A DNA stretch of 15,630 nt from positions 1 to 15,630 of the forward strand of contig CAYWQL010000031.1 in NCBI GenBank assembly GCA_964460755.1, given 5' to 3'. Within the stretch, counting starts at the first letter, position 1; the number at the start of each line of letters is the position of its first letter. A program made the position numbers and the translations under genes. The notes below the pieces were generated by a model, which saw only the letters and a list, made by a program, of their open reading frames with translations, was not told where the DNA came from and made no database searches. Below are positions 1 through 7,037 of this stretch, piece after piece. The DNA is from JAYFNU01 sp964460755. Lineage in GTDB: Bacteria > Bacillota > Clostridia > Oscillospirales > Ruminococcaceae.

Positions 1-41
1 AATAGTCGAGCAGTGAAGCGAAAAACAAAATAATTTATCGG

Positions 42-1562
42 CTATTCGGCGATAAGGCTTTTTCCGTTCATTTCCTTCGGCACAGGAAGGGAGAGAAGCG
101 AAAGCATCGTCGGCGCGATATCGGCAAGACGTCCGCCCTTGCGAAGCTTGCATTCGTGACCGATAACCATAAAGGGAACGGGGTTTGTCGAATGCGCCGT
201 AAAGGGGGTTTTCCCGTCAGGCTCAAGCATCTTGTCGGCGTTGCCGTGGTCGGCGGTAAGAAGGCATATGCCGCCCATAGCGTCGATTGAGTCGATTACG
301 CGTCCTACGCAACTGTCGATTGCTTCAACCGCCGCGACCGCCGCGCTGAAGACGCCCGTATGTCCGACCATATCGCAGTTGGCGAAGTTGAGTATAATTA
401 CGTCGTATTTTCCGCTTTCGATACGGCTTACGACCTCGTCGGTAACAAGATAGGCGCTCATTTCGGGCTGCATATCGTATGTTGCGACGGCAGGGGATTT
501 AATCAAGCAGCGGTCTTCGCCTTTATACGGCGTTTCGTTGCCGCCGTTAAAGAAGAAGGTGACATGAGCGTACTTTTCCGTTTCGGCTATCCTGAGCTGG
601 GTAAGTCCGTTTTCACCGATATATTCTCCGAAGGTGTTTGTAAGGTCTTCGGGAGCAAAGGCAATTTTGACGTTCGGCATCGACGCGTCGTATTCGGTCA
701 TGCAGACGTAGCAAAGAGGGAAAAAGCCCTTTTTGCGCTCAAAGCCCGCAAATTCGGAGTCGACGAAGGCTCTTGTGATTTCGCGAGCGCGGTCAGGACG
801 GAAGTTATAAAAAATGACGCTGTCGTTCGCCTTTATCTCCGCGTTCTTAGCGCATACGACGGGAAGCACAAATTCATCGTTCACACCCGAGTTGTAACTC
901 GCCTCAACGGCTTCGACAGCGGAAGGATAAAACTCGCCCTCGGCGCAAACATACGCGTTATATGAGCGCACAAGCCGCTCATAGCGGTTGTCTCTGTCCA
1001 TAGCATAATAGCGACCGGAAACGGTAGCGATTTCGCCCAAGCCGACCTCGTCAAGCTTTTTTTGAAGCTGTTCGACATATCCCTTGCCCGATTGCGGCGG
1101 GGTGTCGCGCCCGTCGAGAATGGCGTGAACGTAAAGGGTCTTTACGCCGCGCTTTTTTGCCATGTCAATAAGGGCAAAAAGATGGTCGATGTGGCTGTGA
1201 ACGCCGCCGTCGGACAGAAGCCCCATAAGATGAAGCGCGGTGCCGTTCTTTACGGCGCTGTCCATAGCTTCACAAAGCGACTTGTTCTCGAAAAAATCTC
1301 CGTCGACAATCGATTTTGAAATTCTCGTAAGCTCCTGATAGACTACTCTGCCCGCGCCGATGTTGGTGTGACCGACCTCGGAATTTCCCATCTGTCCGTC
1401 GGGCAAACCGACGTCGAGCCCCGACGCGCCGATAAGGGTGTGTGGGCAGGTGTTGAAAAGCTCGTCAAGAATGGGAGTTTTCGCCGCAGCGATGGCGTTG
1501 CCCTTTTCCTCGGGGCTGTATCCAAAGCCGTCAAGTATCATTAAAACGAGAGGTTTACTCAT
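42..1562 (-). CDS. gpmI: 2,3-bisphosphoglycerate-independent phosphoglycerate mutase
   Basis: Cytosolic glycolytic enzyme interconverting 3-phosphoglycerate and 2-phosphoglycerate through a phosphoserine intermediate, with two bound metal ions (family knowledge). The 506 residues match the usual length of about 510. Seen in order: the N-terminal metal motif LDGFG with D11, the active-site serine S61 in GNSEVGHTNIGAGR, then HAILDGRDTPP, SGRYYAMDRD, YNFRPDRAREITR, EKYAHVTFF, the metal-binding ADHGNAD and HSTNPVPF. The ATG at 1562 has an AAGAAAGG-like ribosome site that overlaps the end of tpiA, only 17 nt away, so it is co-transcribed as the third gene after pgk and tpiA. No terminator is visible in the 41 nt left before the window edge, so the operon may continue, for instance into enolase. 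The family is certain. Confidence 0.98.
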   Translation of the reverse strand: MSKPLVLMILDGFGYSPEEKGNAIAAAKTPILDELFNTCPHTLIGASGLDVGLPDGQMGNSEVGHTNIGAGRVVYQELTRISKSIVDGDFFENKSLCEAMDSAVKNGTALHLMGLLSDGGVHSHIDHLFALIDMAKKRGVKTLYVHAILDGRDTPPQSGKGYVEQLQKKLDEVGLGEIATVSGRYYAMDRDNRYERLVRSYNAYVCAEGEFYPSAVEAVEASYNSGVNDEFVLPVVCAKNAEIKANDSVIFYNFRPDRAREITRAFVDSEFAGFERKKGFFPLCYVCMTEYDASMPNVKIAFAPEDLTNTFGEYIGENGLTQLRIAETEKYAHVTFFFNGGNETPYKGEDRCLIKSPAVATYDMQPEMSAYLVTDEVVSRIESGKYDVIILNFANCDMVGHTGVFSAAVAAVEAIDSCVGRVIDSIDAMGGICLLTADHGNADKMLEPDGKTPFTAHSTNPVPFMVIGHECKLRKGGRLADIAPTMLSLLSLPVPKEMNGKSLIAE

Positions 1563-1579
1563 AAAATTTTGTGCCTTTC

Positions 1580-2347
1580 TTATTTGCTCGCCGCGTTGAC
1601 AATAACAGCGAAATCGTTCGGCTTAAGCGACGCGCCGCCGATAAGTCCGCCGTCGACGTCGTATTGTCCCAAAAGCTCGTCTGCGTTGCCCGCGTTCATC
1701 GAGCCGCCGTACTGAATGGTGAGTGCGTCGGCTTCGGCTTGGCTATAAAGTGAAGCGACGATGGCGCGGATTTTGCCGCATACCTCGTTCGCCTGCTCGC
1801 TCGTCGCGGTTTTGCCCGTGCCGATAGCCCATACGGGCTCGTAGGCGATGATAATGCTCTTTAATTCTTCGGCGCTGACGTCTTTAAGAGCCGCCGTTGT
1901 CTGACGTGTGATAACCTCTTCTGTTGTGCCGTTCTCGCGCTGCTCAAGAAGCTCGCCCACGCAGATAATCGGCTTTAAGCCGGCCGCGAGCGCCGCCTTT
2001 GAGCGAAGGTTAACCGTTTCGTCGGTCTCGGCGAAATACTGACGTCTTTCGCTGTGTCCAAGGATAACGTATTCGACCGCGGCTTCTTTAAGCATAAGAG
2101 CCGAAACCTCGCCCGTGTATGCGCCGGACTCCTTGAAGTGGCAGTTCTGCGCCGCGACGGCGATGTTCGTGCCCTTCGTCGCTTCAACAGCGACATAGAT
2201 GTCGGTAAACGGAACCCCGATAATAACCTTGCACTTGGCGTCCTTTACAAGGGGAATAAGGTCGGAAATAAGGGCTTTCGCCTCCGACGCTGTTTTGTTC
2301 ATTTTCCAGTTGCCGGCGATAACCGCCGAGCGTTTTGATTTATCCAT
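1580..2347 (-). CDS. tpiA: triosephosphate isomerase
   Basis: Interconverts dihydroxyacetone phosphate and glyceraldehyde-3-phosphate in the cytosol. From the ATG at 2347 it has 255 residues, normal for the family. Catalytic residues are all visible: N13 and K15 in GNWKMN, H98 in ILGHSERR, and E170 in AYEPVWAIGTGK, which also begins the mobile loop 6; the C-terminal phosphate-binding GG is present in VDGGLIGGASL. The reading frame is open upstream to 2401, but the start chosen here has a GAGGAG ribosome site nine bases before it, and the extra upstream residues do not resemble the family. It is the middle gene of pgk-tpiA-gpmI; the 88-nt gap from pgk holds a strong hairpin. Confidence 0.98.
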   Translation of the reverse strand: MDKSKRSAVIAGNWKMNKTASEAKALISDLIPLVKDAKCKVIIGVPFTDIYVAVEATKGTNIAVAAQNCHFKESGAYTGEVSALMLKEAAVEYVILGHSERRQYFAETDETVNLRSKAALAAGLKPIICVGELLEQRENGTTEEVITRQTTAALKDVSAEELKSIIIAYEPVWAIGTGKTATSEQANEVCGKIRAIVASLYSQAEADALTIQYGGSMNAGNADELLGQYDVDGGLIGGASLKPNDFAVIVNAASK

Positions 2348-2378
2348 TATTGTTTGCTCCTCTAAATGATAATATGAC

Positions 2379-2406
2379 AGGAAATGGGGCGTTCGCCCCA
2401 CTTCCT
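2379..2406 (-). promoter_or_regulatory. intercistronic hairpin between pgk and tpiA
   Basis: A 12-bp stem with one mismatch: TGGGGC pairs with GCCCCA around a four-base GTTC loop (2385-2400), and beyond one A-C mismatch AGGAA pairs with TTCCT. On the minus-strand transcript it lies between the pgk stop and the tpiA ribosome site. The bases that follow are not a T-run, so it is not a classical terminator. I infer an mRNA-processing or stability element that sets the ratio of pgk to tpiA-gpmI message. Confidence 0.6.
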
Positions 2407-2435
2407 TAAAAATATATTTTTTAACGCAAAAATGT

Positions 2436-3626
2436 TTATTTGTCGTTTAACGCCGCGATGCCGGGAAGCTCAAGACCCTCAAGGAATTCAAGCGACGCGC
2501 CGCCGCCGGTGCTGATGTGGGTCATCTTGTCGGCATAGCCGAGCTTTTCGACAGCCGCCGCAGAGTCGCCGCCGCCGATAATGGAAATTGCGCCGCTGTC
2601 CGCGACCGCCTTGGCGATAGCTTCTGTGCCGACGGCAAATCTGTCCATTTCAAAAACGCCCATAGGTCCGTTCCAAACGACTGTGCCCGCGCCCTTGATG
2701 GCTTCCGAGAAAAGCTTGATTGTGTTCGGACCGATATCAAGTCCTTCCCAGCCCTCGGGAATTTCCTTGCTGTCAACAACCTTGGAGTTGCAGTTTGCGT
2801 CGAACTTGTCGCCGACGACGTTGTCAACAGGAATAAGGAACATAACGTTCTTTTTAAGCGCTTTTTCCATCATTTCCTTCGCAAGGTCAACCTTGTCCGC
2901 CTCAAGAAGGGAGTTGCCGACGTCGTAGCCGTTCGCCTTAATGAAGGTATAAGCCATACCGCCGCCGATAATCAGGGTATCGACCTTGTCGATGAGGTTG
3001 TTGATTACGCCGATTTTATCCGAAACCTTGGCTCCGCCGAGAATAGCGACGAAGGGTCTTTTCGGGTCGTTAAGAGCCTTGCCCATAACGCTGATTTCTT
3101 TTTGAATAAGGTATCCGCACGCCGCGGGAAGATAATCCGCAACGCCCGCCGTAGAAGCGTGAGCGCGGTGGGAGGTTCCGAACGCGTCGTTGACGTAAAG
3201 CTCTGCAAGAGAAGCGAGGGATTTTGCGTATTCGGGGTCGTTCTTTTCCTCCTCCTTGTAGAAACGCACGTTCTCAATGAGCATAACCTCGCCGTCCTTA
3301 AGCGCGGCCGCCTTCGCCTTGGCGTCTTCTCCGATAACGTCGGTCGCCATAGCCACGGGCTGAGAAAGAAGCTCGCTTAAGCGCTTTGCAACGGGCTCAA
3401 GAGAAAAGTCGACGTTAAATTCGCCCTTCGGACGTCCGAGATGTGAGCAAAGAATAACGCGCGCGCCGTTGTCGATAAGGTACTTGATTGTCTTAAGGCT
3501 TTCGCGAATACGCTTGTCGTCTGTGATAACGCCGTCCTTTATGGGAACGTTAAAATCGCAGCGGACGAGTACGCGCTTGCCTTTTACGTCGAGGTCTTCA
3601 ACTGTCTTTTTGTTTAATGCGTTCAT
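2436..3626 (-). CDS. pgk: phosphoglycerate kinase
   Basis: Transfers the acyl phosphate of 1,3-bisphosphoglycerate to ADP, making ATP and 3-phosphoglycerate. It has 396 residues, the usual bacterial length. The N-domain substrate motif RVLVRCDFNVP (residues 18-28) is followed by HLGRPKGE, the conserved EIS hinge stretch, GGAKVSDKI, DIGPNT, the NGPMGVFE motif and the C-domain nucleotide loop GGGDSAAAVEKLG. The ATG at 3626 has an AGGAG site eight bases upstream. It is the first gene of the glycolytic operon, behind a sigma-A-type promoter at 3672-3700. Codon use is strongly biased (GAC, AAG, CTT-rich), as expected of a highly expressed gene. Confidence 0.98.
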   Translation of the reverse strand: MNALNKKTVEDLDVKGKRVLVRCDFNVPIKDGVITDDKRIRESLKTIKYLIDNGARVILCSHLGRPKGEFNVDFSLEPVAKRLSELLSQPVAMATDVIGEDAKAKAAALKDGEVMLIENVRFYKEEEKNDPEYAKSLASLAELYVNDAFGTSHRAHASTAGVADYLPAACGYLIQKEISVMGKALNDPKRPFVAILGGAKVSDKIGVINNLIDKVDTLIIGGGMAYTFIKANGYDVGNSLLEADKVDLAKEMMEKALKKNVMFLIPVDNVVGDKFDANCNSKVVDSKEIPEGWEGLDIGPNTIKLFSEAIKGAGTVVWNGPMGVFEMDRFAVGTEAIAKAVADSGAISIIGGGDSAAAVEKLGYADKMTHISTGGGASLEFLEGLELPGIAALNDK

Positions 3627-3671
3627 AAAATATCTCCTTATATTAAAAATTGTCCATTGATAACCACAATA

Positions 3672-3700
3672 ATAATACTATTAATACGTTAAAAATTCAA
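3672..3700 (-). promoter_or_regulatory. sigma-A-type promoter of the pgk-tpiA-gpmI operon
   Basis: Read on the minus strand, TTGAAT (3695-3700) is separated by exactly 17 bp from TATTAT (3672-3677). This places a transcription start near 3665, about 40 nt before the pgk ATG, which has AAGGAG before it. The surroundings are strongly AT-rich. The call rests on spacing and consensus match. Confidence 0.6.
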
Positions 3701-3730
3701 GGGAATAAGGTCATTTGGTCGCAACGCGAC

Positions 3731-3760
3731 AAAAAACAGGGCAGCACGCGCCGCCCTGTT
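3731..3760 (-). terminator. Rho-independent terminator of the nfeD-SPFH operon
   Basis: AACAGGGC (3735-3742) pairs perfectly with GCCCTGTT (3753-3760), with two more GC pairs inside after one mismatch. On the minus strand the stem runs straight into TTTTTT (complement of the A-run at 3731-3736). It begins 17 nt after the SPFH gene's stop codon, so it closes that operon before the pgk promoter. Confidence 0.85.
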
Positions 3761-3777
3761 GTGGATAATTGCGGTTT

Positions 3778-4725
3778 TTATTTCTTTGCGGGTTTTTTAT
3801 CGTCCTCAACGATTGTCTTAAGCGAGGTCGCAAGTCCCGCAAGAGATTGAATTTCGCTTGGGATAATAATCTTTGTCGCCTGTCCGTCGGCGGCGCGTCC
3901 GAAGGCTTCGATACCCTTGAGGGAGATAACCTTCTCGCTTGGGTTGGCGCTGTTAAGAAGCTTGATGCTTTCGGCAAGGGCTGTCTGGGTAAGCTTAATG
4001 GCTTCCGCTTCGCCCTGTGCTTCGAGGATTTTCTGCTCACGAACGGCGTCGGCGCGAAGGATAGCCGCCTGCTTTTCCGCCTCGGCGACGAGTATCTGGC
4101 TTTCCTTTTGACCTTCGGCCTCAAGGATTGCGCTTCTCTTTACGCCCTCGGCGCGAAGAATGCTTTCACGGCGCTCACGCTCGGCTTTCATCTGCTTCTC
4201 CATGGCGTTCTGAATTTCCTCGGGAGGAATGATGTTCTTAACCTCAACGCGATTGACCTTTATGCCCCAACGGTCGGTTGCTTCGTCAAGAAGCGCGGTA
4301 ATCTTTGTGTTGATTACGTCGCGGCTCGTGAGGGTATGGTCAAGCTCAAGGTCGCCGATGATGTTACGAAGGGTCGTCGCCGTAAGGTTTTCGATAGCCG
4401 AAAGAGGACGCTCGATACCATATGTGAAAAGCTTTGCATCGGTTATCTGGAAGAAAACAACCGAGTCGATTTGCATGGTGACGTTATCACGCGTGATAAC
4501 GGGCTGGGGACGGAAATCAACAACCTGCTCCTTGAGCGAGACTCTTTTTGAAATCCTGTCGACAAAGGGGAGCTTGACATGAAGCCCCGTCTGCCAGGTC
4601 TGGCTATAGGTTCCAAGACGCTCGATTACGAAGACCGTCGCCTGCGGAACGATTTTGATGTTGCTGACAATAACAATAACAAGAATAATGAAAAACGCGA
4701 TTAGTGCGTATGCTCCTGCACCCAT
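3778..4725 (-). CDS. SPFH/Band 7 (stomatin/QmcA-type) membrane protein
   Basis: A 315-residue SPFH-domain protein of the stomatin/QmcA type. These anchor in the membrane and form large ring or cage assemblies with an NfeD-type partner; roles in membrane microdomains or protease control are known for the family. One N-terminal hydrophobic segment (about residues 5-22) is followed by the SPFH core (VPQATVFVIERLGTY to IIPPEEIQNAMEKQMKAERERR). Then comes a long Ala/Glu coiled coil with repeated AEG/AEA units (about residues 190-245) and a lysine-rich tail. The ATG is preceded by AAGGAGG seven bases upstream, lying inside the last codons of nfeD; the genes are 2 nt apart, so translation is probably coupled. 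It could equally be labelled a HflC-like protein, but the length and NfeD pairing favour stomatin/QmcA. Confidence 0.93.
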   Translation of the reverse strand: MGAGAYALIAFFIILVIVIVSNIKIVPQATVFVIERLGTYSQTWQTGLHVKLPFVDRISKRVSLKEQVVDFRPQPVITRDNVTMQIDSVVFFQITDAKLFTYGIERPLSAIENLTATTLRNIIGDLELDHTLTSRDVINTKITALLDEATDRWGIKVNRVEVKNIIPPEEIQNAMEKQMKAERERRESILRAEGVKRSAILEAEGQKESQILVAEAEKQAAILRADAVREQKILEAQGEAEAIKLTQTALAESIKLLNSANPSEKVISLKGIEAFGRAADGQATKIIIPSEIQSLAGLATSLKTIVEDDKKPAKK

Positions 4726-4727
4726 AA

Positions 4728-5168
4728 TTATGCCTCCTTAATATTTTCAACAATTAATTTTACTCCGTCTATGGAGTAAACGCGAACGCGAGTGCCCTTT
4801 TTTATGATTGAGCCGTCGAACGACCGCGCCGTCCATGTAAGGCCGTCGAGGGTCGCTCTGCCCTTTCCGAGCTCGTTGTCGATGTCCTCGGCAACGACGG
4901 CGATTTTTCCGATTGCCATATCGGCGTTTGTCGGAACTGTTCGGGGAGCTATTTTATCCTTCACCATAGGTCTTATTATGAAAAGCGAAAGGATAGACAC
5001 GCCGATAAAAAGGACAACCTGCCAAACGATGGGCAAGCCGACGAGCGAGGAGAAAAACGCGACAGCCGAGCCCACTATAAACCAAAGTGAAACAAGCTGG
5101 GCGGTCAACGCCTCAAGTAGGATAAATCCAACGAGGATTATCAGCCACATCCATGCATAGGTATCCAT
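4728..5168 (-). CDS. NfeD-like membrane protein
   Basis: A short (146-residue) NfeD-family protein, the usual partner of stomatin-like SPFH proteins. Three closely packed hydrophobic segments lie at about residues 8-25, 27-45 and 47-66. A soluble C-terminal half follows (about 80-145: IGKIAVVAEDIDNELGKGRATLDGLTW to RVRVYSIDGVKLIVEN), which has the pattern of the NfeD OB-fold barrel. It lacks the N-terminal serine-protease domain of long NfeD proteins. The ATG at 5168 has AAAGGAG eight bases upstream. It is the first gene of a two-gene operon with the SPFH gene. No enzymatic activity is expected; I infer a scaffold or assembly role. Confidence 0.92.
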   Translation of the reverse strand: MDTYAWMWLIILVGFILLEALTAQLVSLWFIVGSAVAFFSSLVGLPIVWQVVLFIGVSILSLFIIRPMVKDKIAPRTVPTNADMAIGKIAVVAEDIDNELGKGRATLDGLTWTARSFDGSIIKKGTRVRVYSIDGVKLIVENIKEA

Positions 5169-5222
5169 ATGAAAAACTCCTTTCTGCAGAGTCGCGAGGT
5201 TTTGCCACCGGTGTATGTATGT

Positions 5223-5251
5223 ATATTACCATGACGTCAAAATATTAACAA
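5223..5251 (-). promoter_or_regulatory. candidate promoter of the nfeD-SPFH operon, with internal palindrome
   Basis: On the minus strand TTGTTA (5246-5251) and TAATAT (5223-5228) are 17 bp apart, with TGG directly before the -10, an extended -10 feature. The perfect 8-bp palindrome TGACGTCA (5232-5239) sits in the spacer and could be an operator, though 8 bp can occur by chance. The 5' leader would be about 48 nt. Confidence 0.5.
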
Positions 5252-5353
5252 ACATCAAAAACACGCGGTTTCAGTCGATTTGGGTCAAAAACAGCTGATT
5301 TTTAAAACCTACTGCCTTAGTCTTACCCGAGCGTGACGGGGCGAAGCGGGGCA

Positions 5354-5400
5354 AATGCTTCAAAATGCTCTTTTATACTTCCGAATACTCAAAAATACTC
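5354..5400. repeat. five heptamers phased at exactly 10 bp
   Basis: Five related heptamers start at 5354, 5364, 5374, 5384 and 5394: AATGCTT, AATGCTC, TATACTT, AATACTC and AATACTC. The consensus is AATRCTY, separated by three unconserved bases. The array lies just beyond the stop codon of the UPF0371 gene and about 100 bp upstream of the candidate nfeD promoter. Direct heptamers at one-turn spacing resemble sites for OmpR/PhoB-family response regulators, but no regulator is visible here and the assignment is only a suggestion. Confidence 0.5.
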
Positions 5401-5409
5401 GTTTTTTAT

Positions 5410-6897
5410 TTATCTGTGATAAAGCTTTTTGGTTTGATAGTTCGGGTCGCAGGTGAGATTGATTCCAAGGCGTTTGAAGACCGAATCGTCGACCTGAGAG
5501 AGAATAACGGTCGAATGAGCCTCGCAACCGCGGAGCTTTTGAAGCTGGCGCATGGCGTGCTCTGAGGTCGAGTTTGTTGCCGCGGAAATGGAAAGCGCAA
5601 TCAAAACCTCGTCGGTATGAAGGCGGGGGTTGTGGTTGCCGAGGTGGTTGACCTTCAGGTCTTGTATAGGCTCGATAATTACGGGAGAGATAAGATGTAT
5701 TTCGTCCTGAATATGACCGAGCACCTTTAAGGCGTTGAGAAGAGCCGCCGAGGAGGCGCCGAGAAGGGAGGTCGTTTTGCCCGTGACTATGGTGCCGTCG
5801 GGAAGCTCAATAGCGACCGCGGGGCTTCCTGTGAGCTCGGCTTTTTCCTCAGCCGCCGCAATTACCTTGCGCTCGTCGGCGGCGATGTTCGCCTGCTTCA
5901 TAATTAGCTCGATTTTGCGTATTTCGCCGACGGCGTTTTCCTCGCCCTTGCGCGCCTTGCAAAGGGCGTTGAAGTATCGGCGGATTATTTCGTCGCGGGA
6001 TGCGGCGATTACCGCGTCGTCGTCTATTATGCAGTTGCCGGCCATATTTACGCCCATATCTGTTGGCGACTTATAGGGGCATTCGCCGAGAATTTGGGTA
6101 AAGATTTCATAGAGAACGGGGAAAATTTCCACGTCGCGGTTGTAGTTAACGACCGTTTTGCCGTAGGCTTCGAGGTGGAACGGGTCAATCATATTTACGT
6201 CGTTGAGGTCGGCGGTCGCCGCCTCGTACGCGAGGTTAACCGGATGCTTCAAGGGAAGGTTCCATATGGGGAAGGTCTCGAATTTAGCATACCCCGCTTT
6301 TATGCCGCGCTCGTTGTCGTGATAGAGCTGGGAAAGGCAGGTCGCCATTTTTCCGCTTCCCGGTCCCGGGGCGGTTACGACGACAAGGGAGCGGGTCGTT
6401 TCGATATAGTCGTTTTGCCCGAAGCCCTCGGGGCTTACGATTTTTTGAACGTCGGACGGATATCCGTCGATAGCGTAATGATGATAAACCTTTATGTCCT
6501 GCGCCTCAAGCTTCTTTTGAAAGGAAACCGCCGACGCCTGGTTGGCAAACATAGTTATAACGACGCTTCCGACGTAGAGCCCGATTTCGCGAAAGGCATC
6601 GATAAGGCGAAGCACATCAAGGTCGTAGGTAATGCCGATGTCGCCGCGAACCTTGTTTTTTTCGATATCGTTTGAGTTAATCGCGATTACGATTTCGGCG
6701 TCCTGCTTCAAATTCAAGAGCATTTTAACCTTACTGTTTGGAAGAAACCCGGGAAGCACGCGGGAAGCGTGTACGTCGTCGAAAAGCTTTCCGCCGAACT
6801 CAAGATAGAGCTTTCCGCCGAATTCCTTTAGACGCTCGTTGATATGCTCCGACTGGAGTTTAAGATATTTTTCGTTGTCAAAGCCTATTCTCATCAT
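5410..6897 (-). CDS. UPF0371 / DUF1846 family protein
   Basis: A 495-residue protein of the UPF0371 (DUF1846) family, close to the usual 500 residues. It is soluble and widespread in Bacillota, and its function has not been settled as far as I know. Recognisable features are the N-terminal GFDNEKYL...ERI-type opening (MRIGFDNEKYLKLQSEHINER), a Rossmann-like region with IAINSNDIEKNKVRGD, and a glycine-rich phosphate-loop-like GPGSGK at residues 178-183. After these come KHPVNLAYEAATADL, and near the C-terminus NHNPRLHTDEVLIALSISAA. There are two adjacent ATG codons (6897 and 6894); the ribosome site is poor, since the nearest AAGGG is about 15 bases away, which leaves the exact start open. It appears monocistronic, with a promoter at 6951-6979. 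Confidence 0.93.
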   Translation of the reverse strand: MMRIGFDNEKYLKLQSEHINERLKEFGGKLYLEFGGKLFDDVHASRVLPGFLPNSKVKMLLNLKQDAEIVIAINSNDIEKNKVRGDIGITYDLDVLRLIDAFREIGLYVGSVVITMFANQASAVSFQKKLEAQDIKVYHHYAIDGYPSDVQKIVSPEGFGQNDYIETTRSLVVVTAPGPGSGKMATCLSQLYHDNERGIKAGYAKFETFPIWNLPLKHPVNLAYEAATADLNDVNMIDPFHLEAYGKTVVNYNRDVEIFPVLYEIFTQILGECPYKSPTDMGVNMAGNCIIDDDAVIAASRDEIIRRYFNALCKARKGEENAVGEIRKIELIMKQANIAADERKVIAAAEEKAELTGSPAVAIELPDGTIVTGKTTSLLGASSAALLNALKVLGHIQDEIHLISPVIIEPIQDLKVNHLGNHNPRLHTDEVLIALSISAATNSTSEHAMRQLQKLRGCEAHSTVILSQVDDSVFKRLGINLTCDPNYQTKKLYHR

Positions 6898-6950
6898 AAG
6901 TTTTTACGCATTCCCTTCGTCATATACTGCCTTTAATATTTAATGTTTCT

Positions 6951-6979
6951 ATTATACAAAGTCGCGGCGTCTGTTTCAA
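6951..6979 (-). promoter_or_regulatory. sigma-A promoter of the UPF0371 gene
   Basis: On the minus strand TTGAAA (6974-6979), a 17-bp spacer and a perfect TATAAT (6951-6956). The predicted start point near 6944 gives a leader of about 47 nt. It is one of the two best promoter matches in the window. Confidence 0.7.
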
Positions 6980-6987
6980 CAATTAGC

Positions 6988-7023
6988 AAAAGAAAAAAGC
7001 GAAATTATTTTAATTAATTCCGC
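6988..7023 (-). terminator. terminator of the AI-2E-type transporter gene
   Basis: GCGAAATTA (6999-7007) pairs with TAATTCCGC (7015-7023) with a single A-C mismatch and a 7-nt loop. On the minus strand the stem is followed by TTTTTTCTTTT. It starts about 15 nt after the transporter stop codon and lies just upstream of the next gene's promoter, as expected for a boundary between two transcripts. Confidence 0.7.
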
Positions 7024-7037
7024 CTAAAAACCGGTTA

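Noticed and set aside
5230..5275. Sigma-W promoter for nfeD-SPFH, as known for Bacillus homologues
   Set aside because: A TGAAAC is present on the minus strand near 5270, but no CGTA lies at the required distance of about 16 bp.
5281..5303. Small palindrome around CAGCTG flanked by A and T runs as a terminator of the UPF0371 gene
   Set aside because: The stem would have almost no loop and no T-run follows on the minus strand.
5354..5400. CRISPR array
   Set aside because: Units are 7 bp with 3-bp gaps, far too short for repeat-spacer structure, and no cas gene is present.
5365..5565. 66-codon plus-strand frame
   Set aside because: It runs through the heptamer array and the antisense of the UPF0371 gene's end; no ribosome site or family resemblance.
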